A stretch of 64,000 nucleotides of DNA from Pontiellaceae bacterium B12227 (GTDB lineage Bacteria > Verrucomicrobiota > Kiritimatiellia > Kiritimatiellales > Pontiellaceae): NCBI GenBank assembly GCA_029432775.1, contig JAROAZ010000024.1, forward strand, positions 1 to 64,000, in the 5' to 3' direction. The notes beneath the pieces are model-generated. The model had not been told where the DNA came from, ran no database searches, and was given only the letters and a program-made list of their open reading frames with translations. Positions 6,633-15,628 of the stretch are shown here, piece by piece (position 1 is the stretch's first letter; each line of letters starts with the position of its first letter). The position numbers and the translations under genes are program-made.

Positions 6633-9600
6633 ATGACCCGCTCCGATGAAATCCTGAAAGACTGCCTCCTGCTGGATCTGGAAACATCACCGGACGGGAA
6701 GCTATTGAAGGTTGGAGCGATTTGCGGCGGGGAGGAGCGGTTTCTTAAGGGGCGGTTTGCGAGGTCGGAAGTCGACCGTGTGCTGGATGAACTGGGCGCC
6801 GGTGCGAAATATGTTCTGGGTCACAATATTCTGGATCATGATCTTCCAATTCTTCAGCAGCAGTTCTCGCAGCTGCAACTGCATTTACTTCCGACTATTG
6901 ATACGTTGTTTCTATCGCCGATTGCTTTTCCGGAGAATCCGTATCACTACCTGGTGAAGGATGACAAGCTACTGAACACGGCCCTGAACGACCCGGTTGC
7001 AGACGCAAAGAATTCGGGGAAGCTCTTTCGGGATCAGTGCGCGGTTTTTGAGGAACTGCTAAACACTGAAAAGGAACTGGTTCGTTTTTATGCGTGGGCT
7101 TTTTACGAAACGATGCTTCCGTTTTTCCTGGCCTTGGACGCCCAGCCGTTATCGGATCAGGAAGCACAAAAATATTTTAGTGCACGAGCTGCTGAATTTG
7201 GATGCAAAACAGCCGCCGCGGCCATTTCTTCTGAATTGGTTTCCACTGCAAGGGCGGAGGGCGAAGTTTCTGGTTTAGGAAGATTCTTCCGCCGCCGTAA
7301 TAATCTCCAGAATGACCCAACTGATTCTTCAATAAAAACACCTTCGGCGTATGCGCTGGCGTGGCTGCGGGTTGCTGGATCAAATTCGATAATCCCACCG
7401 TGGGTGCATTACCGTTTTCCGGCTGTGGTTGCGATGGTTCGGCGCTTGCGGGATAAAGGGTGTTCGGATCCATCGTGTTCCTACTGTCAGGACAACCATA
7501 ATCCGCAGAAGCAGTTGAAGCGGTTTTTCGGTTTTGATGATTTTCGGGCTAAGCCGGCGGCAAACGATGGCGGTAGCCTGCAGGAGGCCATTATCCGAGC
7601 CGGAATGAATGATGATCCAATTCTGGCCATTCTTCCGACGGGCGGCGGGAAGTCGCTTTGTTATCAGCTGCCAGCGTTGGTACGAAATCGTCGGCTTGGA
7701 GTTTTGTCGATTGTGATTTCGCCACTGCAGGCGTTGATGAAGGACCAGATTGCTAACCTGAACCGTATCACGGAGTCGAGTTTTGCGGCGGCACTGTATG
7801 GCATGCTGACTCCTCCGGAACGTGGCGATGTGATAGAACGAGTTCGAATGGGTGATATTGCAGTATTGTATGTATCACCGGAACAGCTGCGTAACAGTTC
7901 TTTCCGAAAGGTTATCAAGCAACGCGAGATTGGATGTTGGATTTTTGATGAAGCGCATTGTCTTTCGCGATGGGGCCACTCATTCCGCCCTGACTATCTG
8001 TATGCGTCGCGTTTTATTCGGGAATTGGCGAAACAGCAGAATGTTCCATGTCCTCCAGTAGCCTGTTTTACGGCGACCGCCAAGCAGGATGTAGTGGCAG
8101 AGATATCAGAACATTTCCAAAAGGAGCTTTCGCAGGAACTGCAGCTCTTCGACGGCGGCGCGGAGAGAACTAACCTTGACTTTGAAGTCCAGATTGTAAA
8201 TCCAGCCGATAAACGGGATCGGGTAAAGGAACTGCTTCTTGACCGACTCCCACTTCCGGAAGACGGCGCTTCGGTGGTGTATTGTGCAACCCGTCAGGGT
8301 ACGGAGGACATGGCGGAATTCCTTCGTCGGGTAGGATTTTCGGTGGAGGCTTTTCATGCAGGTTTAGAACCCCCTGAAAAGAGGCGGATCCAGGAGGAAT
8401 TCATAGCCGGTGATATACAGCATATTTGTGCGACGAATGCTTTCGGCATGGGGATTGATAAGGAAAATGTCCGGTTGGTAATCCATGCGGACATTCCCGG
8501 ATCACTGGAAAACTATTTACAGGAAGCGGGGCGTGCCGGGCGGGACCGGCAACAGGCACACTGTGTTCTTCTTTATGACAAGCAGGATATTGAAACGCAG
8601 TTTTCAATGAGTGCATTCTCGCAGTTAACCCGGAAAGATATTGCCCAGATCCTGCGGGGCCTGCGCCGGGCCAAAAAAGACGAAAAAAATTCAGTGATTA
8701 TCACGGCAGGGGAAATCCTACGTGATGAAGGGGTAGATACGGCGTTCAATACTACCGATCCGATGGCAACGACTAAGGTGAATACTGCGGTCTCCATGTT
8801 GGAGCGGGGAAGCTTTGTTGAGCGGAACGAAAACAGGACCCGAGTTCTGGAGGTTCAGCCTTTGGTGAAGTCTGTTCAGGATGCGGTTGAAAAGGTTGGT
8901 CAACTTGGGCTTTCAGATCGAATTCGTCGTCAATGGCTGGACATACTGGGCGCGATTTATAACAGCGACCCGAATGAGGGGATAAGTGCGGACGAACTTG
9001 CAGAGCTGCCCTCCATGGCTTCGGAAGAGAAGGCTGCGCCGGATCTGCGGCGCGGCTTGCAGCACGATACGCTTCCGATCATGCGCATCCTGAACGATAT
9101 GGTGAATGCAGGACTGATCGATAAAGACACCATGATGAGCGCCTATGTGAAGGTCCGCTGCGCGAATTCTGCCGAAAAAATATTCACCGACATCTGTGCA
9201 CTCGAAAAAGCATTGCTTGCGGTGATGCGGGAAGAGGAGCCCGATGCCGACGGTTGGATGATTGTAGGGCTTCGCCGATTGAATCAGCGTTTGTTGGATG
9301 AAGGCTTTTCCTGTGCGCCAGAGACGATCATTAATCTTCTAAAAAGTCTGGCCCTGGATGGTAAGGGTCTGGCAGGTAGGCGCGGTAGTATCGATCTGAA
9401 ATATCGGGATAAGGAGCATTATCGAGTAAAGCTCCAGCGCTCCTGGGAAAGCCTTGAAGAAATTGCACATAAACGTCATGCAGTTGCAGGCATTGTTTTA
9501 AGTGCGATTTCAAAACAGATACCATCCACGTCCAGTGGTGAGCAGCTGGTGAAGTTCAGCGAGGGTGATCTGATAAATGCCCTGAAGAGCGATATGTTTA

Positions 9601-11867
9601 TTGCCGCTCAAATCAAAGATTTCAGTTCGGCGATTGAACGGGGACTGCTGTATCTGCATGAGCAGAAATCAATTATTCTTCAGCAAGGCTTGGCCGTATT
9701 TCGGCAGGCGATGACGATAGCCATACTGCCGGAAGCGAAAGGGCGGCGCTACACCAAGGGTGACTATTCTCCGCTCCATGAACACTACAAAGAGCGGTTC
9801 TTTCAGATTCATGTGATGCATGAGTATGCGATTCTTGGCTTGGAAAAAATTCAGAATGCACGGGCCCTTGTTTCAGATTATTTCACTATGAACAAAGTTG
9901 AGTTTGTAAGGCGCTTTTTCCCAGGACGGGAAAAAATCCTGAACATGGCGACGACGGCCGAATCGTACCGGGAAATCGTGGATCAGCTGAATAACGGAGT
10001 TCAGGTGGCGGTGGTGGCGGCAAATGTACAGGATAATATGCTGGTGCTTGCGGGGCCGGGGTCCGGAAAAACCAGGGTAATTGCTCATCGTTGCGCCTAT
10101 TTGCTGCGCGTGGAACGGGTTCGTCCCCGTGAAATCCTTGTCGTGTGTTTTAATCGGTCGGCGGCGATTAGTCTTCGCCGGCGCATTATGGATCTGGTCG
10201 GTAGGGATGCTTTCGGTGTGACTATTCAAACTTATCACGGCCTTGCGATGCGGTTGATCGGGGCGTCGTTTTCCGGTCGCATGGAAAAAGGAAAAGAAAT
10301 GCCGGATCTGGATGCGGTAATTCCTGAGGCCACAAAGATGCTGCGGGGAGAATGCGATATTCCGGGGCTGGAGCGCGATGAGATGAGGGAGCGCCTGCTG
10401 GCAGGATATAACCATATTCTGATTGATGAGTATCAGGATATTGATCAGCCCCAGTACGACATGGTTTCCGCCATTGCCGGCCGTACGCTAGAGTCGGAGA
10501 AGGATGATACCAAGCTTTCGGTTCTTGCCGTGGGAGATGATGACCAGAACATCTATACCTTCCGGGGTGCGAATGTTCAGTTTATCCGGCAGTTTGAAAA
10601 AGATTATGAAGCGCGGACACACTTCCTGATTGAAAACTATCGCTCTACGAAGAGTATCATCAATGCTTCAAACATGTTGATTGCACTGAATGAAGATCGG
10701 ATGAAGACGGATCGTCCAATTCAGATCAACGGAGCTCGTCGTTCAGAGTCGGCCGGACATCCAGTTCGTATTGTGTGTTGTCCCGATGCTATGAATCAGG
10801 CCCGATTTATCCTTAACAGCATTAAAGCACAGAAGAAAGCCGGTGGAAGTATTGCCGTGTTTTCGCGCACAAAGAGAGAGCTACACTCCATTCGGGCCGC
10901 ATTGGAATATGCGAATATTCCTTCAACGTTGGCGGCGGAGAATAAAGGGAATACTCCACTTCATCGGATGCGCGAGCCACAGGCCTTGTTCACACTGATT
11001 AAAGGATTGAAGCAGAAAACGACTACCGCAACACGTCTGCAGTCAGAATTCCAGGCATTGGAGTGCTATAAAACCCATATTCCCTGGTGCCGGATTGTGG
11101 ATGATATTCTCAGGGAGTGGGAAGATGAGACCCATAATAATGACCGGACACCGAATGAGGCTGTCGACTTTATCTATGAGGCTCTTTATGAACGGCAGCG
11201 AGAACGAATAGGTGATACCGAAGTTTACCTTTCAACTGTGCATTCGGCCAAAGGGCTGGAGTTTGATCATGTGATTCTGCTAGGGAAGTGGGATCAACCT
11301 TTCAAGAGGACAGAGTTGGAAGAAGAACGGCGCCTTTATTATGTCGGCATGACACGTGCCCGGGAAACGCTGACATTATGTGAGCTGAAAAATACTTCGA
11401 ATCCACACACGCAGGTGTTGCGTGGGGATGCGGTCATCAGATCAGTGGCCGAGTTCTATAACAAACCCTCAGATCAGGTGCTCAATGTTAACTATGGCGC
11501 ACTGGGTTTATCCGATGTGTGGATTAGTTATCCTGTGGATGCAGACAATGCACGTTACGTTCGCCAGGAAATCTCGAGGTTGGAATTCGGATCCATGGTC
11601 GGCCTGAAAGCTTCGGGGAATCGCATATTCATCACGAATGAAAGAGGGCACCACGTCGGAGCCTTCTCCAGAGCCTCTAGCGCAAAGTGGATGGATAGAC
11701 TCTCAGGCGTCAAAGAGGTGCGAGTTAAGTCTGTCGTGAATTGGCGCAAAAACCTGTTGGATGAGAAATATGTGAAGGAAAGTTATCCCGATGAATGGGA
11801 GGTTCCATTAGTGGAAATCATTTGGGTAGAGCAGGCCCGCAAAGATAATAGTGCGGTTGTAAACTGA
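6633..11867 (+). CDS. DEDD exonuclease-RecQ-UvrD triple fusion helicase
   Basis: Very large (1744 residues) DNA-processing protein with three enzymatic modules. Residues 1-170 resemble a DEDD-type 3'-5' exonuclease: DLET at 15-18, GHNILDHD at 63-70, ND-PVADA at 119-125. Residues ~310-700 form a RecQ-type SF2 helicase: Walker A TGGGKSLCYQLP near 335, FDEAHC near 438, GMGIDKENVRLVIH and QEAGRAGRD near 630. After a long linker, residues ~1130-1600 form a UvrD/Rep-type SF1 helicase: AGPGSGKT near 1140, DEYQDID near 1264, GDDDQNIYTFRGA near 1302, VHSAKGLEFDHV near 1535, YVGMTRARE near 1570. It starts 13 bases after the HNH stop and is followed 17 bases later by the DUF2075 gene. It is probably the motor and nuclease of a defence or repair operon. 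Confidence 0.9.
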   Translation: MTRSDEILKDCLLLDLETSPDGKLLKVGAICGGEERFLKGRFARSEVDRVLDELGAGAKYVLGHNILDHDLPILQQQFSQLQLHLLPTIDTLFLSPIAFPENPYHYLVKDDKLLNTALNDPVADAKNSGKLFRDQCAVFEELLNTEKELVRFYAWAFYETMLPFFLALDAQPLSDQEAQKYFSARAAEFGCKTAAAAISSELVSTARAEGEVSGLGRFFRRRNNLQNDPTDSSIKTPSAYALAWLRVAGSNSIIPPWVHYRFPAVVAMVRRLRDKGCSDPSCSYCQDNHNPQKQLKRFFGFDDFRAKPAANDGGSLQEAIIRAGMNDDPILAILPTGGGKSLCYQLPALVRNRRLGVLSIVISPLQALMKDQIANLNRITESSFAAALYGMLTPPERGDVIERVRMGDIAVLYVSPEQLRNSSFRKVIKQREIGCWIFDEAHCLSRWGHSFRPDYLYASRFIRELAKQQNVPCPPVACFTATAKQDVVAEISEHFQKELSQELQLFDGGAERTNLDFEVQIVNPADKRDRVKELLLDRLPLPEDGASVVYCATRQGTEDMAEFLRRVGFSVEAFHAGLEPPEKRRIQEEFIAGDIQHICATNAFGMGIDKENVRLVIHADIPGSLENYLQEAGRAGRDRQQAHCVLLYDKQDIETQFSMSAFSQLTRKDIAQILRGLRRAKKDEKNSVIITAGEILRDEGVDTAFNTTDPMATTKVNTAVSMLERGSFVERNENRTRVLEVQPLVKSVQDAVEKVGQLGLSDRIRRQWLDILGAIYNSDPNEGISADELAELPSMASEEKAAPDLRRGLQHDTLPIMRILNDMVNAGLIDKDTMMSAYVKVRCANSAEKIFTDICALEKALLAVMREEEPDADGWMIVGLRRLNQRLLDEGFSCAPETIINLLKSLALDGKGLAGRRGSIDLKYRDKEHYRVKLQRSWESLEEIAHKRHAVAGIVLSAISKQIPSTSSGEQLVKFSEGDLINALKSDMFIAAQIKDFSSAIERGLLYLHEQKSIILQQGLAVFRQAMTIAILPEAKGRRYTKGDYSPLHEHYKERFFQIHVMHEYAILGLEKIQNARALVSDYFTMNKVEFVRRFFPGREKILNMATTAESYREIVDQLNNGVQVAVVAANVQDNMLVLAGPGSGKTRVIAHRCAYLLRVERVRPREILVVCFNRSAAISLRRRIMDLVGRDAFGVTIQTYHGLAMRLIGASFSGRMEKGKEMPDLDAVIPEATKMLRGECDIPGLERDEMRERLLAGYNHILIDEYQDIDQPQYDMVSAIAGRTLESEKDDTKLSVLAVGDDDQNIYTFRGANVQFIRQFEKDYEARTHFLIENYRSTKSIINASNMLIALNEDRMKTDRPIQINGARRSESAGHPVRIVCCPDAMNQARFILNSIKAQKKAGGSIAVFSRTKRELHSIRAALEYANIPSTLAAENKGNTPLHRMREPQALFTLIKGLKQKTTTATRLQSEFQALECYKTHIPWCRIVDDILREWEDETHNNDRTPNEAVDFIYEALYERQRERIGDTEVYLSTVHSAKGLEFDHVILLGKWDQPFKRTELEEERRLYYVGMTRARETLTLCELKNTSNPHTQVLRGDAVIRSVAEFYNKPSDQVLNVNYGALGLSDVWISYPVDADNARYVRQEISRLEFGSMVGLKASGNRIFITNERGHHVGAFSRASSAKWMDRLSGVKEVRVKSVVNWRKNLLDEKYVKESYPDEWEVPLVEIIWVEQARKDNSAVVN

Positions 11868-11884
11868 GAGGGTCGCAGTGAATT

Positions 11885-13858
11885 ATGAATAGAGCATATT
11901 ACTCCGATTCAATTAAAAACTTCGTTCGAAGTGATACCGATTCAGTTTTGGGTAAGCTGATGCAGGGAAGTGATGACTCCTCGATTCTGCAGACGCAGCA
12001 AGAAGCATGGAGACAGCAAATTGAAATATTACGTCCCATACTTCAGAAGTTTGAAGGTTCGATTTATTTTGAATATTCAATTCCCCGAATGGGCGAGCGG
12101 ATCGATGTGGTTTTGCTGATAGGCGCGGCTATCTTCGTTCTCGAATTCAAAGTCGGAGAGAAGTCATTTTCTTCTTATGGGTTGGATCAGGTATGCGATT
12201 ACGCGTTGGACCTGAAGAATTTTCACGAGTCGAGTCATCATCAATATATCGCTCCCGTATTGATCGCAACCGAAGCGGAAGCGCAGATGTGCATTCCGAA
12301 CACAACACCGCAAAACGACAAGCTGCTATACTCAATTAAGAGCAATGCCGCAGTCTTGCCTGAAGTGATAGATGCCATTCTGGAGTTTGTGGATGGTGAA
12401 ACCATTGATGTTGCAAGCTGGGAGAAAGGGCGCTATTGCCCGACGCCAACAATTATTGAGGCAGCGTTGGCTTTATATCGGCAACACTCGGTTGCTGATA
12501 TTACACGTAATGATGCAAAGGAAAACCTTACAGCTACAACTGATGCAATCTCCGAAGTTATTCGCCAGGCAAAAGAGCGCGCCCATAAAGCCATTTGTTT
12601 TGTAACCGGTGTTCCTGGCGCAGGAAAAACGCTTATCGGATTGAATATTGCGACAAGGCACTTTGATGCAGAAGGTGGTATGTATAGCGTCTTATTGTCT
12701 GGGAATAAACCACTCGTGGAGGTACTTCAAGAAGCGCTGGTGCGTGACAAGGTTGAGCAGGAAAAAGCGAAAGGCAACCGGCTGACAAAGAAGCAAGCGA
12801 GAAGTAAGGTAAAGGCCTTCGTGCAAATTGTGCATCATTATAGAGATGAATGCATCAGAGATTTGGCCCCCCCAGCAGATCACATTGCATTGTTTGATGA
12901 AGCTCAGCGTGCTTGGAATCGAAAAAAAACGGCAGATTTCATGCAGCGCAATAAAAAGATTAAGGGCTTCGATAAATCTGAACCCGAGTTTCTTATTTCA
13001 TGCATAGATAGGCATGACGACTGGGGCGTCATTGTTTGTTTAGTCGGCGGTGGACAGGAAATTCATACAGGGGAGGCTGGGATCAGCGAATGGATCGAGG
13101 CCCTGAACCGTTCGTTTCCAGATTGGCATGTTCACATCTCGGATCGGCTGACGGACGACGAGTACGATGCAGGAACGGTGCTCGAGCATATTGGCACTCG
13201 CCCAAATGTTAGTTTCAACTCGGATTTGCATCTCTCGGTTTCTATGCGCTCGTTCCGTGCAGAGCATGTGTCGCAATTGATCAAACAGACGCTCGATCTT
13301 GACGTAGAAAACGCGCGCCAAACACTTGGGCAGCTCAACTCTAAATATCCGATTGTCATCACACGGGATCTGACCAAGGCAAAGCAGTGGATGAAGAAAC
13401 AGGCGCGCGGAACGGAACGCTACGGTATCGTTGTCTCCTCTCAGGCCGAACGACTCAAGCCTCATGCGATTGATGTTAAATCTCCCATGAATCCTGTTCA
13501 TTGGTTTTTGGCGGAGAAAGATGACGTACGCTCCTCATATTATTTGGAAGATGTGGCGACGGAGTTTCATATCCAAGGTTTGGAACTTGATTGGGTATGC
13601 GTCACGTGGGATGCAGACTTTCGCTATTCGGAAGAAGGTTGGGTTCATCGCTCCTTCCGCGGTTCGAAGTGGCAGAAAATCCACAAAGCCGAACGGCAGG
13701 CATATCTGAAAAATGCTTACCGAGTACTGTTAACCCGCGCAAGGCAAGGAATGGTAATTGTTATTCCGCCCGGCGATCCCGAAGATCCAACCCGCGAGCC
13801 AAGTTTTTACGATTCTACTTTTGAGTACTTGAAAGATGTTGGGTTTAAAATTATTTAG
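11885..13858 (+). CDS. PD-(D/E)XK-like nuclease fused to DUF2075 (Schlafen-type) helicase
   Basis: Protein of 657 residues. Residues ~40-150 carry a restriction-like nuclease pattern: ERIDVVLL with Asp74, FVLEFKVG with Glu87 and Lys89, then a Gln near 102. Residues ~215-650 form a DUF2075/SLFN-group-3 helicase: GVPGAGKT near 241, FDEAQRAWN near 336, a TEFHIQGLELDWVCVTWDAD segment and YRVLLTRARQGMVIVIPPGD near the C-terminus. Such proteins are frequent in phage-defence loci. It lies 17 bases after the triple-fusion helicase and is the last intact gene of the island. Its codons look more AT-rich than those of the housekeeping genes in this window, which fits horizontal transfer; I did not compute this. 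Confidence 0.85.
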   Translation: MNRAYYSDSIKNFVRSDTDSVLGKLMQGSDDSSILQTQQEAWRQQIEILRPILQKFEGSIYFEYSIPRMGERIDVVLLIGAAIFVLEFKVGEKSFSSYGLDQVCDYALDLKNFHESSHHQYIAPVLIATEAEAQMCIPNTTPQNDKLLYSIKSNAAVLPEVIDAILEFVDGETIDVASWEKGRYCPTPTIIEAALALYRQHSVADITRNDAKENLTATTDAISEVIRQAKERAHKAICFVTGVPGAGKTLIGLNIATRHFDAEGGMYSVLLSGNKPLVEVLQEALVRDKVEQEKAKGNRLTKKQARSKVKAFVQIVHHYRDECIRDLAPPADHIALFDEAQRAWNRKKTADFMQRNKKIKGFDKSEPEFLISCIDRHDDWGVIVCLVGGGQEIHTGEAGISEWIEALNRSFPDWHVHISDRLTDDEYDAGTVLEHIGTRPNVSFNSDLHLSVSMRSFRAEHVSQLIKQTLDLDVENARQTLGQLNSKYPIVITRDLTKAKQWMKKQARGTERYGIVVSSQAERLKPHAIDVKSPMNPVHWFLAEKDDVRSSYYLEDVATEFHIQGLELDWVCVTWDADFRYSEEGWVHRSFRGSKWQKIHKAERQAYLKNAYRVLLTRARQGMVIVIPPGDPEDPTREPSFYDSTFEYLKDVGFKII

Positions 13859-14020
13859 CCGGCCTGATGCAGGAGTGAACGGACGAGTAATTCCGGTTTG
13901 GTGTTGTTGCCATTCCCGTTGGTCATTGCAGTGCCTTCGCACTGCCTCTTCAGCTGCGCTTTCGTGCCCCTTGATGCGCGACATGTTCCATGACCTGCGC
14001 TCTGGAGATAAATGGTCCAT
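13855..14020 (-). pseudogene. Interrupted and truncated vsr (very-short-patch repair endonuclease)
   Basis: Minus-strand codons from 14020 read MDHLSPERRSWNMSRIKG, which matches the start of Vsr endonucleases. About 60 bases of unrelated sequence follow, with a CAGTGC-GAAG-GCACTG hairpin. Then NTKPELLVRSLLHQAG (13859-13906) resumes the Vsr N-terminal domain in another frame, with a stop immediately after. The catalytic C-terminal part is absent. This is a dead remnant that meets the DUF2075 gene end to end and marks the right edge of the island. No cytosine methyltransferase remains nearby. Confidence 0.75.
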
Positions 14021-14022
14021 GG

Positions 14023-14040
14023 GCGAAGCGTACGCTTCGC
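14023..14040. repeat. 18-base perfect palindrome
   Basis: GCGAAGCGTACGCTTCGC, a perfect self-complementary sequence just upstream of the vsr remnant start. Confidence 0.7.
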
Positions 14041-14073
14041 GGTTTTAGGTTTCAAGTTTTCCGCCTGCGGGAA

Positions 14074-14120
14074 GCCACCACATAGTTGCGGCTTTACGGG
14101 TACAGCCTGCACTACGAGCT
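14074..14120 (+). repeat. 47-base repeat, copy 1
   Basis: Starts GCCACCACATAGTTGCGGC and ends GCACTACGAGCT. It matches 15159-15205 at 45 of 47 positions. Confidence 0.85.
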
Positions 14121-14234
14121 GGCTTATGTTTCGGGTTTGGTTTGATATAGGGATTGCATCAAACTCGCTGGCTATAGCCTGTTGGTTTATGTATATTTTT
14201 CCGTTTCAATAACCCTCAACAAAAGGACCTACTG

Positions 14235-14669
14235 ATGCCCGATCTAACGTTTACCGCTTCCGGAAGCAGCGAAAACCCAACCAAACTGAACATCCAGACG
14301 CGTGAATTTAAATTTGTTGTGGATGAGCCGGTTGCTCTGGGCGGAACCGACCATGGTCCCAACCCGGTTGAATATGTGCTGGGTTCGCTCGCCGGTTGCC
14401 TGAATGTGGTCGGCCATGTGGTGGCGAAAGAGATGGATATGCCCCTGAACGGCATCACGATTTCCATCGAGGGCGATCTGGATCCGGCCCGGTTCCTGGG
14501 CATGAGCGATGAAGTCCGTGCGGGCTATAAAGAGATTCGTGTGGGGATTACCCCGGACAGTTCGGCCGACGAAGCCACGAAAGCGAAATGGTTGGAATCG
14601 GTGGAAGATCGCTGCCCGGTCAGTGATAATCTGAAAAATCCGACCAACGTGGCCATCGCCCTCGCTTAA
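14235..14669 (+). CDS. OsmC family peroxiredoxin-like protein
   Basis: Cytoplasmic thiol-dependent peroxidase of the OsmC/Ohr superfamily, 144 residues, the usual length. The two redox cysteines are at residue 55 (SLAGCLNVV) and residue 127 (EDRCPVSDNL). NPVEYVLGSLAGC is the family's helix motif. An AAAAGGA ribosome-binding site lies nine bases before the ATG. It probably removes organic hydroperoxides using a dithiol donor. It is transcribed alone; the long spacer after it has no obvious terminator. Confidence 0.93.
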   Translation: MPDLTFTASGSSENPTKLNIQTREFKFVVDEPVALGGTDHGPNPVEYVLGSLAGCLNVVGHVVAKEMDMPLNGITISIEGDLDPARFLGMSDEVRAGYKEIRVGITPDSSADEATKAKWLESVEDRCPVSDNLKNPTNVAIALA

Positions 14670-14908
14670 AGCTCCGGCCCGCCCTGCACTGAATGTCTCG
14701 CGCAAAGCCGCCAAGGCGCGAAGCAGGACGGGCGCTCAGTAGGAGCGCGAGTCTCTGAGCTGCACCGCAATGGTTCTGGTATGGTCCATCAACCTCCGGT
14801 TTACCGTGGGCTGCAGCTCATCCTTTATCAGGTTACTTGTGCCTTTTTAGCCTCTTCGTGGCTGAATATTCCGTCTGCTCTTCTGCCGTCTTGCGCTGCT
14901 CCTCATTA

Positions 14909-14923
14909 TTCCAGGCTTTGGAA
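14909..14923. repeat. Palindrome copy TTCCAGGCTTTGGAA
   Basis: Strict intergenic copy, identical to the one at 15031. Confidence 0.78.
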
Positions 14924-15030
14924 GGACCGGTTCTGAGCGGCTGTAGATTAGTGTCCATTCGTGTGGATTAGTGGTTCTAAATGTTACAGGACCATTTCTG
15001 TGTATTTCGTGTATTCAGTGGTGCTCATTT

Positions 15031-15045
15031 TTCCAGGCTTTGGAA
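15031..15045. repeat. Palindrome copy TTCCAGGCTTTGGAA
   Basis: Strict intergenic copy. The surrounding ATTNTTCCAGGCTTTGGAAG context is shared with 14909, suggesting local duplication. Confidence 0.78.
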
Positions 15046-15158
15046 GTTCTGTTGCGAAAATCGGGTGACGTTATCCGACGATCGTTTGCGGGAGTACAGG
15101 CGAACAGTTCAAACTTTTTTAGATGCTTAGCCCGTTCCAACCTTGGACAAATCGGGAT

Positions 15159-15205
15159 GCCACCACATAGTGGCGGCTGTACGGGTACAGCCTGCACTAC
15201 GAGCT
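15159..15205 (+). repeat. 47-base repeat, copy 2
   Basis: Starts GCCACCACATAGTGGCGGC. The inner part GCTGTACGGGTACAGC is a hairpin. Its end runs into the composite inverted repeat at 15203. Confidence 0.85.
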
Positions 15206-15445
15206 AATGCCGCTAACTTAAGTACGTTCAGTATGCGCTGAAGGCGCTATATATTCTAGCATGGGGCAACGCCCCATGTGTTTTGTTTCTCATATCATCT
15301 GTCCTGAAGGGACAGCACAAACGGGCGGTTGTGTTGTCCCTTCAGGACAAATATTTTCATATTGCTCCGTAAAACCTTGGACTGCGTCCAAGGCTGAACT
15401 GTGTAGCGCTTTCAGCGCAAAATCCCTTAAGTTAGTGCCATTAGC
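15203..15445. repeat. Composite nested inverted-repeat element
   Basis: Outer arms: 15203-15251 (GCTAATGCCGCTAACTTAAG ... GCGCTGAAGGCGC) and 15402-15445 in inverse orientation (GCGCTTTCAGCGC ... CTTAAGTTAGTGCCATTAGC). Inner arms: TGTCCTGAAGGGACAGCACAA written as 15300-15320, and its near-complement at 15329-15349. A CATGGGGCAACGCCCCATG hairpin (15260-15278) and a CCTTGGAC/GTCCAAGG hairpin (15375-15392) lie between the arms. No open reading frame for a transposase is present. Confidence 0.75.
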
Positions 15446-15567
15446 ACTACGTGCTGGCTTCTGCTGCGTGGGAAACGCTTTCCCCGCTTCGCAGGGTGAA
15501 GCGTTGCTGCACCTTCCGGTTTTCTGTGGAGAATCAGATTTCCGAGCCCTGCCGCAGCAGATTACTT

Positions 15568-15602
15568 TCTGTCTTTGTGGCTCTTGTGCTTTTTCGCGGC
15601 CA
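15568..15602. repeat. Class D repeat phrase
   Basis: CTGTCTTTGTGGCTCTTGTG followed by CTTTTTCGCGGCCA. The complementary phrase (GGCCACGAAAAGGCACAAG) occurs at about 5145. Confidence 0.55.
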
Positions 15603-15628
15603 TAGCTGGCCATTGAGTTTATCTTCGG

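Larger units (their letters stand above)
14670..15628. other. 959-base repeat-rich spacer
   Basis: No gene is supported. It contains fragments of class A (near 14951), B (near 14697) and D (15565-15605) phrases, two palindrome copies, the second 47-base repeat and a composite nested inverted repeat. The short reading frames here are built from repeat sequence. Confidence 0.75.

Noticed and set aside
13571..13585. ATCCAAGGTTTGGAA inside the DUF2075 gene
   Set aside because: It differs at the first base, and no other copy is in the island. It is not counted as a member, although it would be a one-mismatch copy and weakens the claim that the island is empty.
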